The notes beneath the pieces are model-generated. The model did no database searches. It was not told where the DNA came from and was given only the letters and a program-made list of their open reading frames with translations. 34,414 bases of DNA, from the NCBI GenBank assembly GCA_949840465.1, contig CATKXE010000033.1:1-34414 (forward strand), given 5' to 3'. This DNA comes from an uncultured Lachnospiraceae bacterium (GTDB lineage Bacteria > Bacillota > Clostridia > Lachnospirales > Lachnospiraceae). Positions 1-8,269 of the stretch are shown here, piece after piece. Numbering within the stretch: position 1 is the first letter of the stretch; every line of letters starts with the position of its first letter. The translations under genes and the position numbers were made by a program.

Positions 1-1956
1 GAAGAGGCTGCGGCGGAAGAAGTACCTGTTGGGAAAGAGGCGGTTTCAGAAGCAGAGGCGGAAGAGGAAGCGGCGGCTAAGGAAGAAGCATTGTCGGAAG
101 AGGAAGAAGCAGCTCAGGAGGAAGTTTATCGGAGGAGATTCCAGCGCCATTTTGATGAATTGAAATGGCTGTATACGGAAGTGTACGGGAATGATTCAAT
201 GTTTGCGGAGCTATGTGACAATCTGCACAGATTCTATAAAGAGCGGAACAAGGATCTGAAAGAACTGGATCAGAAGCGGGAAGCAGATGTGAACTGGTAC
301 AAGCATAACGACATGCTTGGAATGATGCTCTATATTGATAATTTTGCCGGGAATATCAAAGGCGTGGAATCGAAGCTTGATTATCTGGAAAAGAACAATG
401 TGAATTACATCCATCTCATGCCTTTCCTGGATACGCCGGAGGGACGCTCTGACGGCGGATATGCGGTTTCTGATTTCAGGAAGGTACAGGAAAAGCTGGG
501 CACAATGGATGATTTGGAAAGCCTGACTGCAGCGTGCCATAAAAAGAATATGAATATCTGTATGGACTTTGTCATGAACCATACTTCGGAAGACCATGAA
601 TGGGCGAAGCGCGCCCGTCAGGGGGACGGAGAATATATGAGCCGGTATTTCTTCTTTAACAATGATTCCATCCCGAAGCAGTATGAGCGCACCGTTCCTC
701 AGGTATTTCCGACCACGGCGCCCGGCAACTTTACATGGCTTGATGATATCAGGCATTTTGTAATGACAACGTTTTATCCCTATCAGTGGGATCTGAACTA
801 CAAAAATCCGAGAGTGTTCAACGAAATGATGTACAATTTCCTTTTCCTGGCAAATAAGGGAATTGATGTGATTCGGATCGACGCGGTTCCTTATATATGG
901 AAGGAATTGAATACGGACTGCCGCAACCTGCCGAGAGTGCATACGATTGTGCGTATGATGCGCATGATCGGCGAGATCGTGTGTCCGGGAATTTTGCTCT
1001 TAGGCGAGGTGGTGATGGAGCCGGCCAAGGTGGTTCCCTATTTTGGAACCGTGGAAAAGCCGGAATGCCATATGCTCTACAATGTGACCACGATGGCGAC
1101 TACATGGCATACGGTAGCCACAAGAGATGTCCGTCTTTTGAAAAAGCAGCTTGATATAGTAAATCATCTGCCCAAGGAATATGTATTCCTGAACTACCTG
1201 CGCTGCCATGATGATATCGGTTGGGGCCTGGATTATGAGACGCTGGAGAGGGAAGGCTTCAAGGAACGCCCCCATAAGCAGTATCTGAATGACTATTTCC
1301 GGGGCTATGCCGGGGACAGCACCAGCCGCGGCGAACTGTACAACGAGGATCTTATACTTGGGGACGCACGTTTCTGCGGTACGACGGCTTCCATGTGCGG
1401 GATTGAAAAAGCCGGTTTTGAGCAGGATCAGGCGGCTATGGACAAAGCAATCCAGATGGATGTGATGCTCCACGCTTATATGTTCATGCAGTCAGGAATC
1501 CCGGTATTGTACAGCGGGGATGAGATTGGGCAGGTCAATGATTACACTTACAAGGAGGATCCGAATAAACGCGAGGACTCCCGTTATATCCACCGGGGAG
1601 CCATGCGCTGGGATCTGGCGGAAAATATTACCGACCCGGACACCGTGGAAGGAAAGTTATTCCGCAGGCTGAGCCAGTTGGAGGAAATCCGCAAGGATGA
1701 AAAGGTATTTGTTGCAAATGCTGAGACATGGACCATTGAGACATGGGAGCAGGGCGTGCTTTGCATCGGAAGATATTATGACGGAGATAAGCTGCTGGGG
1801 CTCTTTAATTTCAGCGAATATGATAAGACGGCATGGATCAATGAGATTGACGGAAAATATGTAGATCTGGTGTCCGGCGCGGTGATTCAGCCTGCAGCCG
1901 TACATATTCCGGCATATGGGTTTTATTATCTGAAAAGGGTAGAAGGAGATTCATGA
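1..1956 (+). CDS. Amylosucrase-type GH13 glucosyltransferase/sucrose hydrolase (5' end cut by window)
   Basis: The frame is open from base 1, so the gene starts upstream; a TTG at 91 has no ribosome site and is not the start. Window codons 1-40 encode a Glu/Ala-rich low-complexity stretch. The catalytic TIM barrel follows. Region I is DFVMNHTS. Region II IRIDAV carries nucleophile Asp at codon 294. Region III LLLGEVV carries acid/base Glu at codon 336. Region IV is CHDD near codon 403. SDGGYAVS (Asp codon 151) and DSRYIHR (Arg codon 528) match, from memory of the Neisseria enzyme, the salt-bridge pair shaping the sucrose -1 subsite. The family (GH13_4) cleaves sucrose and transfers glucose to alpha-glucans or water. 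No signal peptide is visible because the N-terminus is missing. Sucrose-specific hydrolysis, or another GH13 transglucosylase activity, remains possible. Confidence 0.85.
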   Translation, partial: EEAAAEEVPVGKEAVSEAEAEEEAAAKEEALSEEEEAAQEEVYRRRFQRHFDELKWLYTEVYGNDSMFAELCDNLHRFYKERNKDLKELDQKREADVNWYKHNDMLGMMLYIDNFAGNIKGVESKLDYLEKNNVNYIHLMPFLDTPEGRSDGGYAVSDFRKVQEKLGTMDDLESLTAACHKKNMNICMDFVMNHTSEDHEWAKRARQGDGEYMSRYFFFNNDSIPKQYERTVPQVFPTTAPGNFTWLDDIRHFVMTTFYPYQWDLNYKNPRVFNEMMYNFLFLANKGIDVIRIDAVPYIWKELNTDCRNLPRVHTIVRMMRMIGEIVCPGILLLGEVVMEPAKVVPYFGTVEKPECHMLYNVTTMATTWHTVATRDVRLLKKQLDIVNHLPKEYVFLNYLRCHDDIGWGLDYETLEREGFKERPHKQYLNDYFRGYAGDSTSRGELYNEDLILGDARFCGTTASMCGIEKAGFEQDQAAMDKAIQMDVMLHAYMFMQSGIPVLYSGDEIGQVNDYTYKEDPNKREDSRYIHRGAMRWDLAENITDPDTVEGKLFRRLSQLEEIRKDEKVFVANAETWTIETWEQGVLCIGRYYDGDKLLGLFNFSEYDKTAWINEIDGKYVDLVSGAVIQPAAVHIPAYGFYYLKRVEGDS

Positions 1957-1973
1957 ACAGAGTTCAGAAAAAT

Positions 1974-2003
1974 ACAGTCCACGGCTTAACCGCCGCGGAC
2001 TGT
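1974..2003. terminator. Hairpin after the GH13 gene, possible terminator
   Basis: ACAGTCC (1974-1980) pairs with GGACTGT (1997-2003), and CGGC pairs with GCCG inside, across one A/C mismatch. No T-run follows on the plus strand; a five-T tract follows on the minus strand. It lies just after the GH13 stop and before the fapA promoter, so a role in ending GH13 transcription is likely but not canonical. Confidence 0.4.
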
Positions 2004-2045
2004 AACCAAAATAAGGGGGACATAAGAAAGCCGGCCTGAATACTC

Positions 2046-2074
2046 TTGACGGGATTCTTTGGGATTGGTATAAT
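2046..2074 (+). promoter_or_regulatory. Sigma-A promoter for fapA-cheX-cheY
   Basis: TTGACG (2046-2051) and TATAAT (2069-2074) are separated by 17 nt. The expected start of transcription is near 2081, about 70 nt before the preferred fapA start. This near-consensus promoter separates the chemotaxis-like genes from the GH13 gene. Confidence 0.85.
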
Positions 2075-2153
2075 ATAACTAAGAAAAATTGCCATGAAAT
2101 ATGGATATTATACAATATCCACAAAAGTCAAAGAGTCAGGAGGCATAAGGGAT

Positions 2154-3956
2154 ATGTCACTAGCGAGAACCATATTATCCAGGTTGTTTGGTACTGTCTC
2201 AGATGAAGAAGAAACAGAGAATCAGGATTTGGGGGCGCAGGCACAGGTGCAGGAGGAAGAGGAGAGTGTGTTCAATCCGGCATCTTTGCAGCTGCCTTCG
2301 GAGCATCCCGTTAACAAGCTTTGGGCTCTGTGGACAGAACAGAAAGGGCGGGTTCCATTTCCGGACTTATGTCTGGAGGGGCCGTCCGGTCACAGAGAGA
2401 TTATTTCCAGGAATGAACTGCAGCGAGAATTGGGCCGACTGAGTAAGCAGATTACTTCGACGGCAGAGGCAAGGCTTAAGGAAGCCGTGCATAAAGAGCA
2501 GGAAGCAATGGAAGGCCAGAGTAAGGAAGGGGATGTTTCGAAGGAGAATTTATCGGACTTAACAGATGGGAACGCCGAAGAAAAGCAGGCTCCACGGCTG
2601 CATGCACAGGCGGAGATTTTCACTGCCAGGAATCAGATGGCGGCCTGGCTGTTCATTTATCCGCCTGTAGGCGAGGGCAGGGAGATTGACCGCGATATGC
2701 TGGTGCAGGCTTTGAAGGAGAATGATATAGAATTTGGGGTGGATGAAGCATTGCTGGACCGCCTTCCGGAAGACCCGGACAGATATTTTCATCTTTTTTT
2801 TGCAGCAGAAGGCCTTCCGCCGGTTCATGGAAAAGACGGTTATGTCATTGACCGGTTCCCACGAAGCAAGAAACGCGAGATGACAGTCAATGAAGCCGGC
2901 CAGGTGGATTATTCAGAACTGAATTTAGTCAACAACGCAGATCAGGGGGACGTTATCTGTCAGATTGTGGAGCCGACAGAAGGCATACATGGCAGGAATA
3001 TATTTGATAAACAGCTTCCCGCCAGGGACGGAAAAAAGGCCGCGGTGCCGAAGGGCCGCAATACGGAGCTTTCTGAGGACGGGAGCGCCCTGATTGCTAC
3101 AAAGCCGGGGCATGTGGAGTTTGACGGGCGGAATTTTCAGGTAAAACCGGTAATGGACATCGGTAAAAATGTGGATTACTCTACAGGCAATATTAATTTT
3201 CTGGGAGATATCCACATTCACGGTGATGTGTGCAGCGGCTTTACCGTTCGGGCTATGGGGAATGTGACGGTAGACGGAGTCGTGGAAGCCAGTACCATTG
3301 AGGCGGGCGGCGATCTGGTTGTAGTCAAAGGCGTGAAAGGGAATAACCAGGCTGTAATCAAGGCATGCGGCAGCATTTATGCAAAATATCTGGAAAGCAG
3401 CATTGTCTGCGCCAAGGAAGAATTGCAGACGGACTGCATTATTAACTGCAGCGTGTACAGCGACGGCCAGATTCAGGCATGCTCCGGCCGCGGCATCATC
3501 ATTGGCGGTAAGATTCGGGCGGCCGGGGAAGTGAAAGCCAATATCATCGGCTCAAAATCAGAACCCCTGACCTCTATTATTCTGGGAGGACAGCCCAGTG
3601 ATGATTTTGAATATGAGAGCCTGCAAAAAGAAATCGAAGAGCTGGAACAGGAATTTGAAGAACTGGAAAAGCAGCCGGATAGCCCGGCGAAGACGAGGAA
3701 TCTGCCCATGGTGCGGATGAAGCTGTCGGTAAACAGAACGAAATTAAAACAATACGAAACGTTTATGGTACAGGAAAAACAAGAGTCTCAGGATCAGGAA
3801 GAAAGCCAGGAACAGAAGCTGGATGACCGGCGTCTGATATGCGGGATCGCCTATCCGGGAATGGAACTGACGATTGGGGATGTCACCCAGCGTCTGAATC
3901 ATGAGACTCAGCATTGCAGAGCGATACTGTCGGATGGGGAGATCCATTTTCTATAA
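2154..3956 (+). CDS. fapA: FapA family (DUF342) polymerising/localisation protein
   Basis: The 600-residue protein starts at the ATG at 2154, with AGGAGG at 2138-2143 and a 10-nt spacer; an in-frame ATG at 2094 has no ribosome site. An acidic, charged N-terminal third precedes the DUF342 core. The core contains short glycine-rich strand repeats (GDIHIHGDV, AMGNVTVDG, AGGDLVVVKG, ACGSIYAK) typical of a right-handed beta-helix. A Glu-rich coiled coil follows near residues 480-560. The family is named for flagellar assembly protein A, but related genes are common in clostridia. Here it heads a three-gene set with CheX- and CheY-like proteins and no flagellar gene in view. No signal peptide or membrane segment is seen, so it should be cytoplasmic. 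The exact role is unknown. Confidence 0.8.
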   Translation: MSLARTILSRLFGTVSDEEETENQDLGAQAQVQEEEESVFNPASLQLPSEHPVNKLWALWTEQKGRVPFPDLCLEGPSGHREIISRNELQRELGRLSKQITSTAEARLKEAVHKEQEAMEGQSKEGDVSKENLSDLTDGNAEEKQAPRLHAQAEIFTARNQMAAWLFIYPPVGEGREIDRDMLVQALKENDIEFGVDEALLDRLPEDPDRYFHLFFAAEGLPPVHGKDGYVIDRFPRSKKREMTVNEAGQVDYSELNLVNNADQGDVICQIVEPTEGIHGRNIFDKQLPARDGKKAAVPKGRNTELSEDGSALIATKPGHVEFDGRNFQVKPVMDIGKNVDYSTGNINFLGDIHIHGDVCSGFTVRAMGNVTVDGVVEASTIEAGGDLVVVKGVKGNNQAVIKACGSIYAKYLESSIVCAKEELQTDCIINCSVYSDGQIQACSGRGIIIGGKIRAAGEVKANIIGSKSEPLTSIILGGQPSDDFEYESLQKEIEELEQEFEELEKQPDSPAKTRNLPMVRMKLSVNRTKLKQYETFMVQEKQESQDQEESQEQKLDDRRLICGIAYPGMELTIGDVTQRLNHETQHCRAILSDGEIHFL

Positions 3957-4024
3957 TTCATGTATGCAAAATGAGTTCCTGAGAGGGGTTCGAGAGTATA
4001 TTTGTTTGGAAAGGAGGGAGTTGT

Positions 4025-4486
4025 GTGGATACTGTTATGTCTGAGGAAAAGCTACAGGATGTGTTTGACCAGGTCACCAGAGAAGTAACAGAGAAGGTGG
4101 CGGGTATCCGGCTGTGTGAAGGGGATGCTTCCCCGGAAGAAGATACCTGTACTGTACATGCCGCTTTTGAGAGAGGATTTCATTCCAGTCTTGCTTTATG
4201 TGCCGACACAGCGATGTTTACCCGATTGACACAATCCATGTTACAGGAGGAAGAAGTTACGCAGCAGGATGTCGAAGATTTTACAAAAGAATATTTTAAT
4301 GTCCTGTGCGGGCATATTGCATCCAGGCTGTTTCAGGTTACGAAAGTGGCGTCCCGATTCGAGATTCCAGCTTTTTATAACGGGCGTTATCAGCCGGAGG
4401 ATCAGAAGGAACAGTTTGCAATCTGTTATTCCAGTGACAAGAACGAAGGAGCCCGCCTGAGTCATTTTACATCGGATTCAGATTAG
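4025..4486 (+). CDS. cheX: CheX-like chemotaxis phosphatase
   Basis: The 153-residue protein starts at GTG 4025, 7 nt after AGGAGG (4012-4017); an ATG at 4037 is too far from it. The segment DFTKEYFN followed by 22 residues and then Pro (EIPAF) fits the CheC/CheX/FliY signature D/S-x3-E-x2-N-x22-P, in which Glu and Asn dephosphorylate CheY-P. A single such motif and the length suit CheX. It lies between fapA and a CheY-like gene, so the likely substrate is the receiver encoded next. It is probably co-transcribed with fapA. I infer function from the motif and context; sequence outside the motif is divergent. Confidence 0.75.
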   Translation: MDTVMSEEKLQDVFDQVTREVTEKVAGIRLCEGDASPEEDTCTVHAAFERGFHSSLALCADTAMFTRLTQSMLQEEEVTQQDVEDFTKEYFNVLCGHIASRLFQVTKVASRFEIPAFYNGRYQPEDQKEQFAICYSSDKNEGARLSHFTSDSD

Positions 4487-4583
4487 GCAATGATGTATGG
4501 AAGGTGAAAAGTATGCCGGGCAATCTGAAAATTAAAGAGGCCTGGAACAGGTTATAAAATAAATTTGGGAGAGGTGATTCATT

Positions 4584-4952
4584 ATGGGAAAGCGAATCAT
4601 GATCGTGGACGATTCGCGGGTAGTTGAGATGCAGATGAAGAGGATGTTGGAAGACACAGGATATGAGGTCGTGTCCTACTGTCAGGACGGAGAGACGGCC
4701 ATTGCCCAATACGGCGAGGTTCTTCCGGATCTGGTGACAATGGACATTATCATGCCGGGTATGGATGGATTGGAGACTGCAAGGGCAATCCTGGAGGAAC
4801 ATCCGGACGCCAGGATTGTCATGGTCTCTTCTCTGGCGTATGATGACACGATTGATGAGGCAAAATCAATCGGCACAAAGACATTTATATATAAGCCTTT
4901 GGACAAAGAGCAGCTGTTAGCTACTCTGGACGAGGTGCTGGGCGGAGAGTGA
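4584..4952 (+). CDS. cheY: CheY-like single-domain response regulator
   Basis: The 122-residue protein is one receiver domain with no output domain. The acidic pair is Asp9-Asp10 (MIVDDSR), the phosphoacceptor Asp54 (TMDIIMPGMDG), the switch Ser82 (MVSS) and the conserved Lys104 (YKPL). All residues needed for phosphotransfer and Mg binding are present. GGGAGAGGTGA just upstream serves as ribosome site. No histidine kinase is encoded nearby, so the phosphodonor must lie elsewhere. Its pairing with a CheX-like phosphatase suggests a short-lived phospho-signal, perhaps acting on FapA or a distant motor or pilus rather than on transcription. Confidence 0.88.
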   Translation: MGKRIMIVDDSRVVEMQMKRMLEDTGYEVVSYCQDGETAIAQYGEVLPDLVTMDIIMPGMDGLETARAILEEHPDARIVMVSSLAYDDTIDEAKSIGTKTFIYKPLDKEQLLATLDEVLGGE

Positions 4953-4965
4953 GCATTGCGCCGCA

Positions 4966-4992
4966 TTGACTTTTATGAGGAATCATGCTAAT
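4966..4992 (+). promoter_or_regulatory. Possible promoter for the 12alpha-HSDH gene
   Basis: TTGACT (4966-4971) is followed after 15 nt by GCTAAT (4987-4992). The -35 is good, while the spacer is short and the -10 imperfect. The gene's independent position after cheY makes its own promoter plausible. Confidence 0.35.
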
Positions 4993-5040
4993 CTTTACAG
5001 TATGTATTTGAAGTAAAATCAGGAAAAGGAGGTCAAAATC

Positions 5041-5841
5041 ATGGGATTTTTGACAGGGAAAACCGTAATTATTACAGGAGGAGGAAGAGCAGTTCTTCGT
5101 GACGGCAGATGCGGTTCTATTGGATACGGGATTGCTACCGCATATGCAAAAGAGGGTGCAAATATTGTCATTACCGGACGGAATGTGCAGAAGCTGACAG
5201 ATGCGAAGGAAGAGTTAGAGAGGCTTTACGGCATCAAAGTACTGCCCGTACAGGCAGATGTCAGCGCAGGCGCGGACAATGAAGCAGTGGTACAAAATGT
5301 GGTAAAGCAGACCATGGATACATTTGGCAGGATTGATGTTTTGATCAACAATGCGCAGGCTTCGGCTTCCGGCGTTACACTCGCAGACCATACCACGGAT
5401 CAGTTTAATCTGGCTTTGTATTCCGGGCTTTACGCTACCTTCTATTATATGAAGGCATGTTATCCACATCTGAAAGAGACGAAGGGTTCGGTTATCAACT
5501 TTGCATCCGGCGCGGGCTTATTTGGCAATTTCGGGCAGTGCGCTTATGCCGCCGCTAAGGAGGGCGTTCGTGGATTGACCCGTGTGGCGGCTACGGAGTG
5601 GGGCAAAGACGGTATTAATGTCAATATCGTGTGCCCATTGGCATGGACCGCACAGCTTGAGAACTTCCAGGAAGCATATCCAGAAGCATTTAAGCAGAAT
5701 GTGCATATGCCGCCGGCAGGGCATTATGGAGATGCAGAGCTGGAGATCGGCCGTGTATGCGTACAGCTCGCTTCTCCGGACTTCAAATACATGTCAGGCG
5801 AGACGATCACACTGGAAGGCGGAATGGGCCAGAGGCCATAA
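5041..5841 (+). CDS. Short-chain dehydrogenase, probable NADP-dependent 12alpha-hydroxysteroid dehydrogenase
   Basis: The 266-residue classical-fold SDR has a Rossmann N-terminus, NNAQ at 103-106, catalytic Ser156, and Tyr169-x3-Lys173. Arg47 after the second strand (TGRN) favours NADP. The nucleotide loop is TGGG, then a roughly 10-residue insert (residues 16-25), then SIGYG. The body (ERLYGIKVLPVQADVS, NNAQASASG, SGLYATFYYMKACYP, and the C-terminal MSGETITLEGGMGQRP) closely matches what I remember of the 12alpha-HSDHs of C. scindens and Clostridium sp. ATCC 29733. These reversibly oxidise the 12alpha-hydroxyl of cholate and deoxycholate. AAAGGAGG lies 7 nt upstream. No other bile-acid (bai) genes are in view, as is usual for this stand-alone gene. 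Enzyme class is certain; substrate is by resemblance. Confidence 0.78.
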   Translation: MGFLTGKTVIITGGGRAVLRDGRCGSIGYGIATAYAKEGANIVITGRNVQKLTDAKEELERLYGIKVLPVQADVSAGADNEAVVQNVVKQTMDTFGRIDVLINNAQASASGVTLADHTTDQFNLALYSGLYATFYYMKACYPHLKETKGSVINFASGAGLFGNFGQCAYAAAKEGVRGLTRVAATEWGKDGINVNIVCPLAWTAQLENFQEAYPEAFKQNVHMPPAGHYGDAELEIGRVCVQLASPDFKYMSGETITLEGGMGQRP

Positions 5842-5849
5842 TAAAAAAA

Positions 5850-5895
5850 GAAAAAAGAAATCCCTGGACATAATCCATGGATTTCTTTTCTTTTA
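5850..5895. terminator. Bidirectional terminator between HSDH and upp
   Basis: AAAGAAATCC (5854-5863) pairs with GGATTTCTTT (5879-5888). After a C/T mismatch, TGG pairs with CCA around the loop ACATAAT. T-rich tracts follow on both strands, so it can end both convergent genes; it abuts the upp stop codon. Confidence 0.85.
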
Positions 5896-6522
5896 TTTTG
5901 TACCGAAAATCCGATCTCCGGCGTCGCCCAGACCAGGGCAGATATAGGCGGCCTCATTGAGCTCACGATCCAGATGCCCTACATAAATTTCTATATCAGG
6001 ATGTGCCTTTGTAAGCCGCTCAATCCCTTCCGGCGCAGCGATGATAAACAGGCATTTGATATTTCGTCCGCCGTGTTTTTTAATGAAATCTACAGCGGCA
6101 ACCGCGGAGCCGCCCGTCGCCAGCATAGGGTCAACGACCACGATCTGCCTCTGTTCAATGGGAACCGGCAGTTTGCAGTAATATTCATGGGGCTCATGGG
6201 TTACCGGGTCGCGGTACAGGCCGATATGTCCGATTTTTGCGGACGGAACCAGAGTCGTGATTCCGTTTACCATGCCTAATCCGGCGCGCAGGACCGGGAC
6301 AATGGCAAGTTTTTTCCCGGAAATCATGGGGGTCATGCAGGTCTCGATCGGGGTCTCCACCTCTACGTCTTCCAGCGGAAGGTCCCGCAGAGCTTCATAT
6401 CCGATCAAAACGGCAATCTCTTCTACCAGTTTGCGGAATTCGTTGGTTCCGGTCTCTTTTTTTCGGAGCAGCGAAATCTTATGCTGAATTAAAGGGTGCT
6501 TCATAATAAATACATTTTCCAT
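5893..6522 (-). CDS. upp: Uracil phosphoribosyltransferase
   Basis: The 209-residue enzyme has the usual family length. It converts uracil plus PRPP to UMP in pyrimidine salvage in the cytoplasm. The PRPP loop [13 protein letters not shown], the conserved PVLRAGLGM segment and the C-terminal [16 protein letters not shown] uracil-binding tail are all present. The start is the ATG at 6522, 6 nt after GGAGGT. An in-frame ATG at 6582 would add 20 residues that are not family-like. It has its own promoter at 6643-6671 and is convergent with the HSDH gene. Confidence 0.96.
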   Translation of the reverse strand: MENVFIMKHPLIQHKISLLRKKETGTNEFRKLVEEIAVLIGYEALRDLPLEDVEVETPIETCMTPMISGKKLAIVPVLRAGLGMVNGITTLVPSAKIGHIGLYRDPVTHEPHEYYCKLPVPIEQRQIVVVDPMLATGGSAVAAVDFIKKHGGRNIKCLFIIAAPEGIERLTKAHPDIEIYVGHLDRELNEAAYICPGLGDAGDRIFGTK

Positions 6523-6642
6523 CGTAATACCTCCATCTGGCCTATAAAAATGAATCATCCGTAAAGTATCAGGCCGTTTCATATACTTCTCCCCACATAG
6601 CTTTTGGCGGAGGGTCAGAATACGGCGATAAAACCTGTAACA

Positions 6643-6671
6643 ATTCTAACGGAAAATATCTATAAAGTCAA
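6643..6671 (-). promoter_or_regulatory. Sigma-A promoter for upp
   Basis: Reading the minus strand, TTGACT (6671-6666) and TAGAAT (6648-6643) are 17 nt apart. The leader to the upp start is about 115 nt. I see no clear terminator or riboswitch fold in it. Confidence 0.75.
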
Positions 6672-6730
6672 TCCAACATTGTTCCCATTTTGACGTGATT
6701 ATGTTAAGATAGTTGCAAGGAGGTAAGAGT

Positions 6731-7381
6731 ATGTACGAGATTATTCTATTCGATCTGGACGGGACACTGACGGATTCTGGTCCGGGTATTACAAATTCTG
6801 TGGCATATGCTTTAAAAAAATATGGAATCGAGACGGCGGATCAAAGCGTCCTGTTTAAGTTTATCGGTCCTCCGCTGAAAGAGTCTTTTGAAAAATATTA
6901 TGGATTTTCCGAGGAAGAAGCAGTAAAAGCAATCGGATATTACAGAGAATATTATTCGGATAAAGGTATCTTTGAAAATGCGGTGTATGAAGGAATTGAG
7001 GATTTGCTAAAGGAAATTCAGGAGTCGAAGAAAACGGCGGTGGTGGCGACCTCAAAGCCGGAGGCCTATGCAAAGAAGATTCTGGAGCACTTCGGTATTG
7101 CGAAATATTTTGCATATATTGCAGGGGCGAATATGGATGGAACACGGACGAAAAAGGAGGAAGTGATAGCTCATGTGCTGGAGCGCTGCGGGCTCTCCGA
7201 CAGATCCAGGGTTTTGATGGTCGGGGACAGGGAGCATGATGTACTGGGCGCGAAGAAAATGGGGATTGATTCCCTTGGGGTGCTGTTCGGATATGGGGAT
7301 TATGAAGAATTAAAGCATGCAAAAGCCACGTATATCGCGGAAACGGTCAAAGATATTTATCCGATTATTTTTCAGCCTTAA
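6731..7381 (+). CDS. HAD-superfamily (subfamily IA) phosphatase, phosphoglycolate phosphatase/5'-nucleotidase-like
   Basis: The 216-residue protein starts at ATG 6731, 7 nt after AAGGAGG. Motif I is DLDGT with Asp8 and Asp10. Motif II is VVATSKP, motif III includes the Lys of TKKEEV, and motif IV is MVGDREHD. A four-helix cap sits between motif I and II, as in Gph/PpaX enzymes. Such proteins dephosphorylate small phosphometabolites in the cytoplasm. Substrate cannot be read from sequence. It is a single-gene unit between divergent upp and convergent iclR. Confidence 0.85.
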   Translation: MYEIILFDLDGTLTDSGPGITNSVAYALKKYGIETADQSVLFKFIGPPLKESFEKYYGFSEEEAVKAIGYYREYYSDKGIFENAVYEGIEDLLKEIQESKKTAVVATSKPEAYAKKILEHFGIAKYFAYIAGANMDGTRTKKEEVIAHVLERCGLSDRSRVLMVGDREHDVLGAKKMGIDSLGVLFGYGDYEELKHAKATYIAETVKDIYPIIFQP

Positions 7382-7388
7382 AAAGCGG

Positions 7389-7410
7389 CGGGAAGCCTAA
7401 ATGCTTCCCG
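7389..7410. terminator. Terminator shared by HAD gene and iclR, overlapping the iclR stop codon
   Basis: CGGGAAGC (7389-7396) pairs with GCTTCCCG (7403-7410) around a 6-nt loop. The loop contains the minus-strand TAG stop of iclR (7397-7399), and the second arm lies in its last codons. TTTCC follows on plus; a five-T run follows on minus. Confidence 0.7.
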
Positions 7411-8161
7411 TTTCCTGTGCAATTTTTTCTTTTGTGTCCAGAACCAGTTCTTTTAATTCCATGATCCGGCGGTCATCCATACGGTTTCTTGGGCCTGAAA
7501 TGCTGATTGCATACGAAGGGCCTCCATGGAAGCTTTTGAGGGATACGGCAATGCACCGGACTCCGGGTTCATTTTCTTCGTCATCTAAAGCGTAACCGTT
7601 TTTACGGATATCTTGAATCAATTTCTGGAATTTTCCGTAATCTGTAATCGTAGATTCCGTGACCTTTGCTATGTCGCTCTGTTCCCAGATGGACCTGATT
7701 CTGTCGTCAGGCATATCTGCGAGCATGGCCTTTCCGACGCCGGAGCAGTAGAGTGGGATACTCTTGCCAACCATGGACACGAGGCGCACTACATTGCGTG
7801 GGGATTCTACCTTGTCAATATAGACCGCGGAGAGGCCGTCGATCTGTACGAGATGGACCGTCTCTCCGGACAAATCCGCAAGATGCCTGATATAGGGTCT
7901 TGCAATGTCGATCATGTCATTCTGGGAAAGAATCTGATTGGCAATTTTACAGAGTTTAAAACTAAGGCTGTATTTTAAAGTTACGGTATCCTGCCGGACA
8001 TAATCCATGCAGATGAGGGAATTCAAAATCCGATGTACCGTACTCTTATTTAGTCCCAGCTCATTGCTCAGATCCTGAAGACCTGTTGGGCCGGACTGAG
8101 CTAAATGTTCTATTGTGTGAAAGATCCGTTCCGATACCTGAATCGGATTTTTGCTTTCCAT
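7397..8161 (-). CDS. IclR-family transcriptional regulator (probable KDG/hexuronate repressor)
   Basis: The 254-residue protein starts at ATG 8161 after GAGGTGGAG; an upstream ATG at 8191 has no ribosome site. The N-terminal winged helix (SERIFHTIEHLAQSG, LGLNKSTVHRILNSL) is at residues about 8-65. The C-terminal effector domain contains GETVHLVQ, GKAMLADMP and the DDEENEPGVRCIAV segment. IclR proteins bind small carbon metabolites and control adjacent catabolic genes. It is divergent from the KDPG aldolase/kinase genes, whose promoter carries palindromes, so KdgR-like repression released by KDG or KDPG is the simplest reading. The effector is inferred. Confidence 0.85.
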   Translation of the reverse strand: MESKNPIQVSERIFHTIEHLAQSGPTGLQDLSNELGLNKSTVHRILNSLICMDYVRQDTVTLKYSLSFKLCKIANQILSQNDMIDIARPYIRHLADLSGETVHLVQIDGLSAVYIDKVESPRNVVRLVSMVGKSIPLYCSGVGKAMLADMPDDRIRSIWEQSDIAKVTESTITDYGKFQKLIQDIRKNGYALDDEENEPGVRCIAVSLKSFHGGPSYAISISGPRNRMDDRRIMELKELVLDTKEKIAQETGSI

Positions 8162-8240
8162 ATGCTCCACCTCTTCTGATTCAGCCTGCATTTCGGCTAT
8201 GTGGTATTGTGCAGCGTACACAGCCCCATGAATCGTAATT

Positions 8241-8269
8241 ATTGTAGCACGTTTATGAAAAAAGCGCAA
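8241..8269 (-). promoter_or_regulatory. Promoter for iclR
   Basis: On the minus strand, TTGCGC (8269-8264) and TACAAT (8246-8241) are 17 nt apart, with a leader of about 75 nt. The rest of the divergent gap (8270-8424) shows no gene or hairpin I can name; it is AT-rich near the eda promoter. Confidence 0.65.

Noticed and set aside
91..93. TTG as start of the GH13 gene
   Set aside because: The frame is open from base 1 and no ribosome site precedes the TTG; the gene is simply cut by the window.
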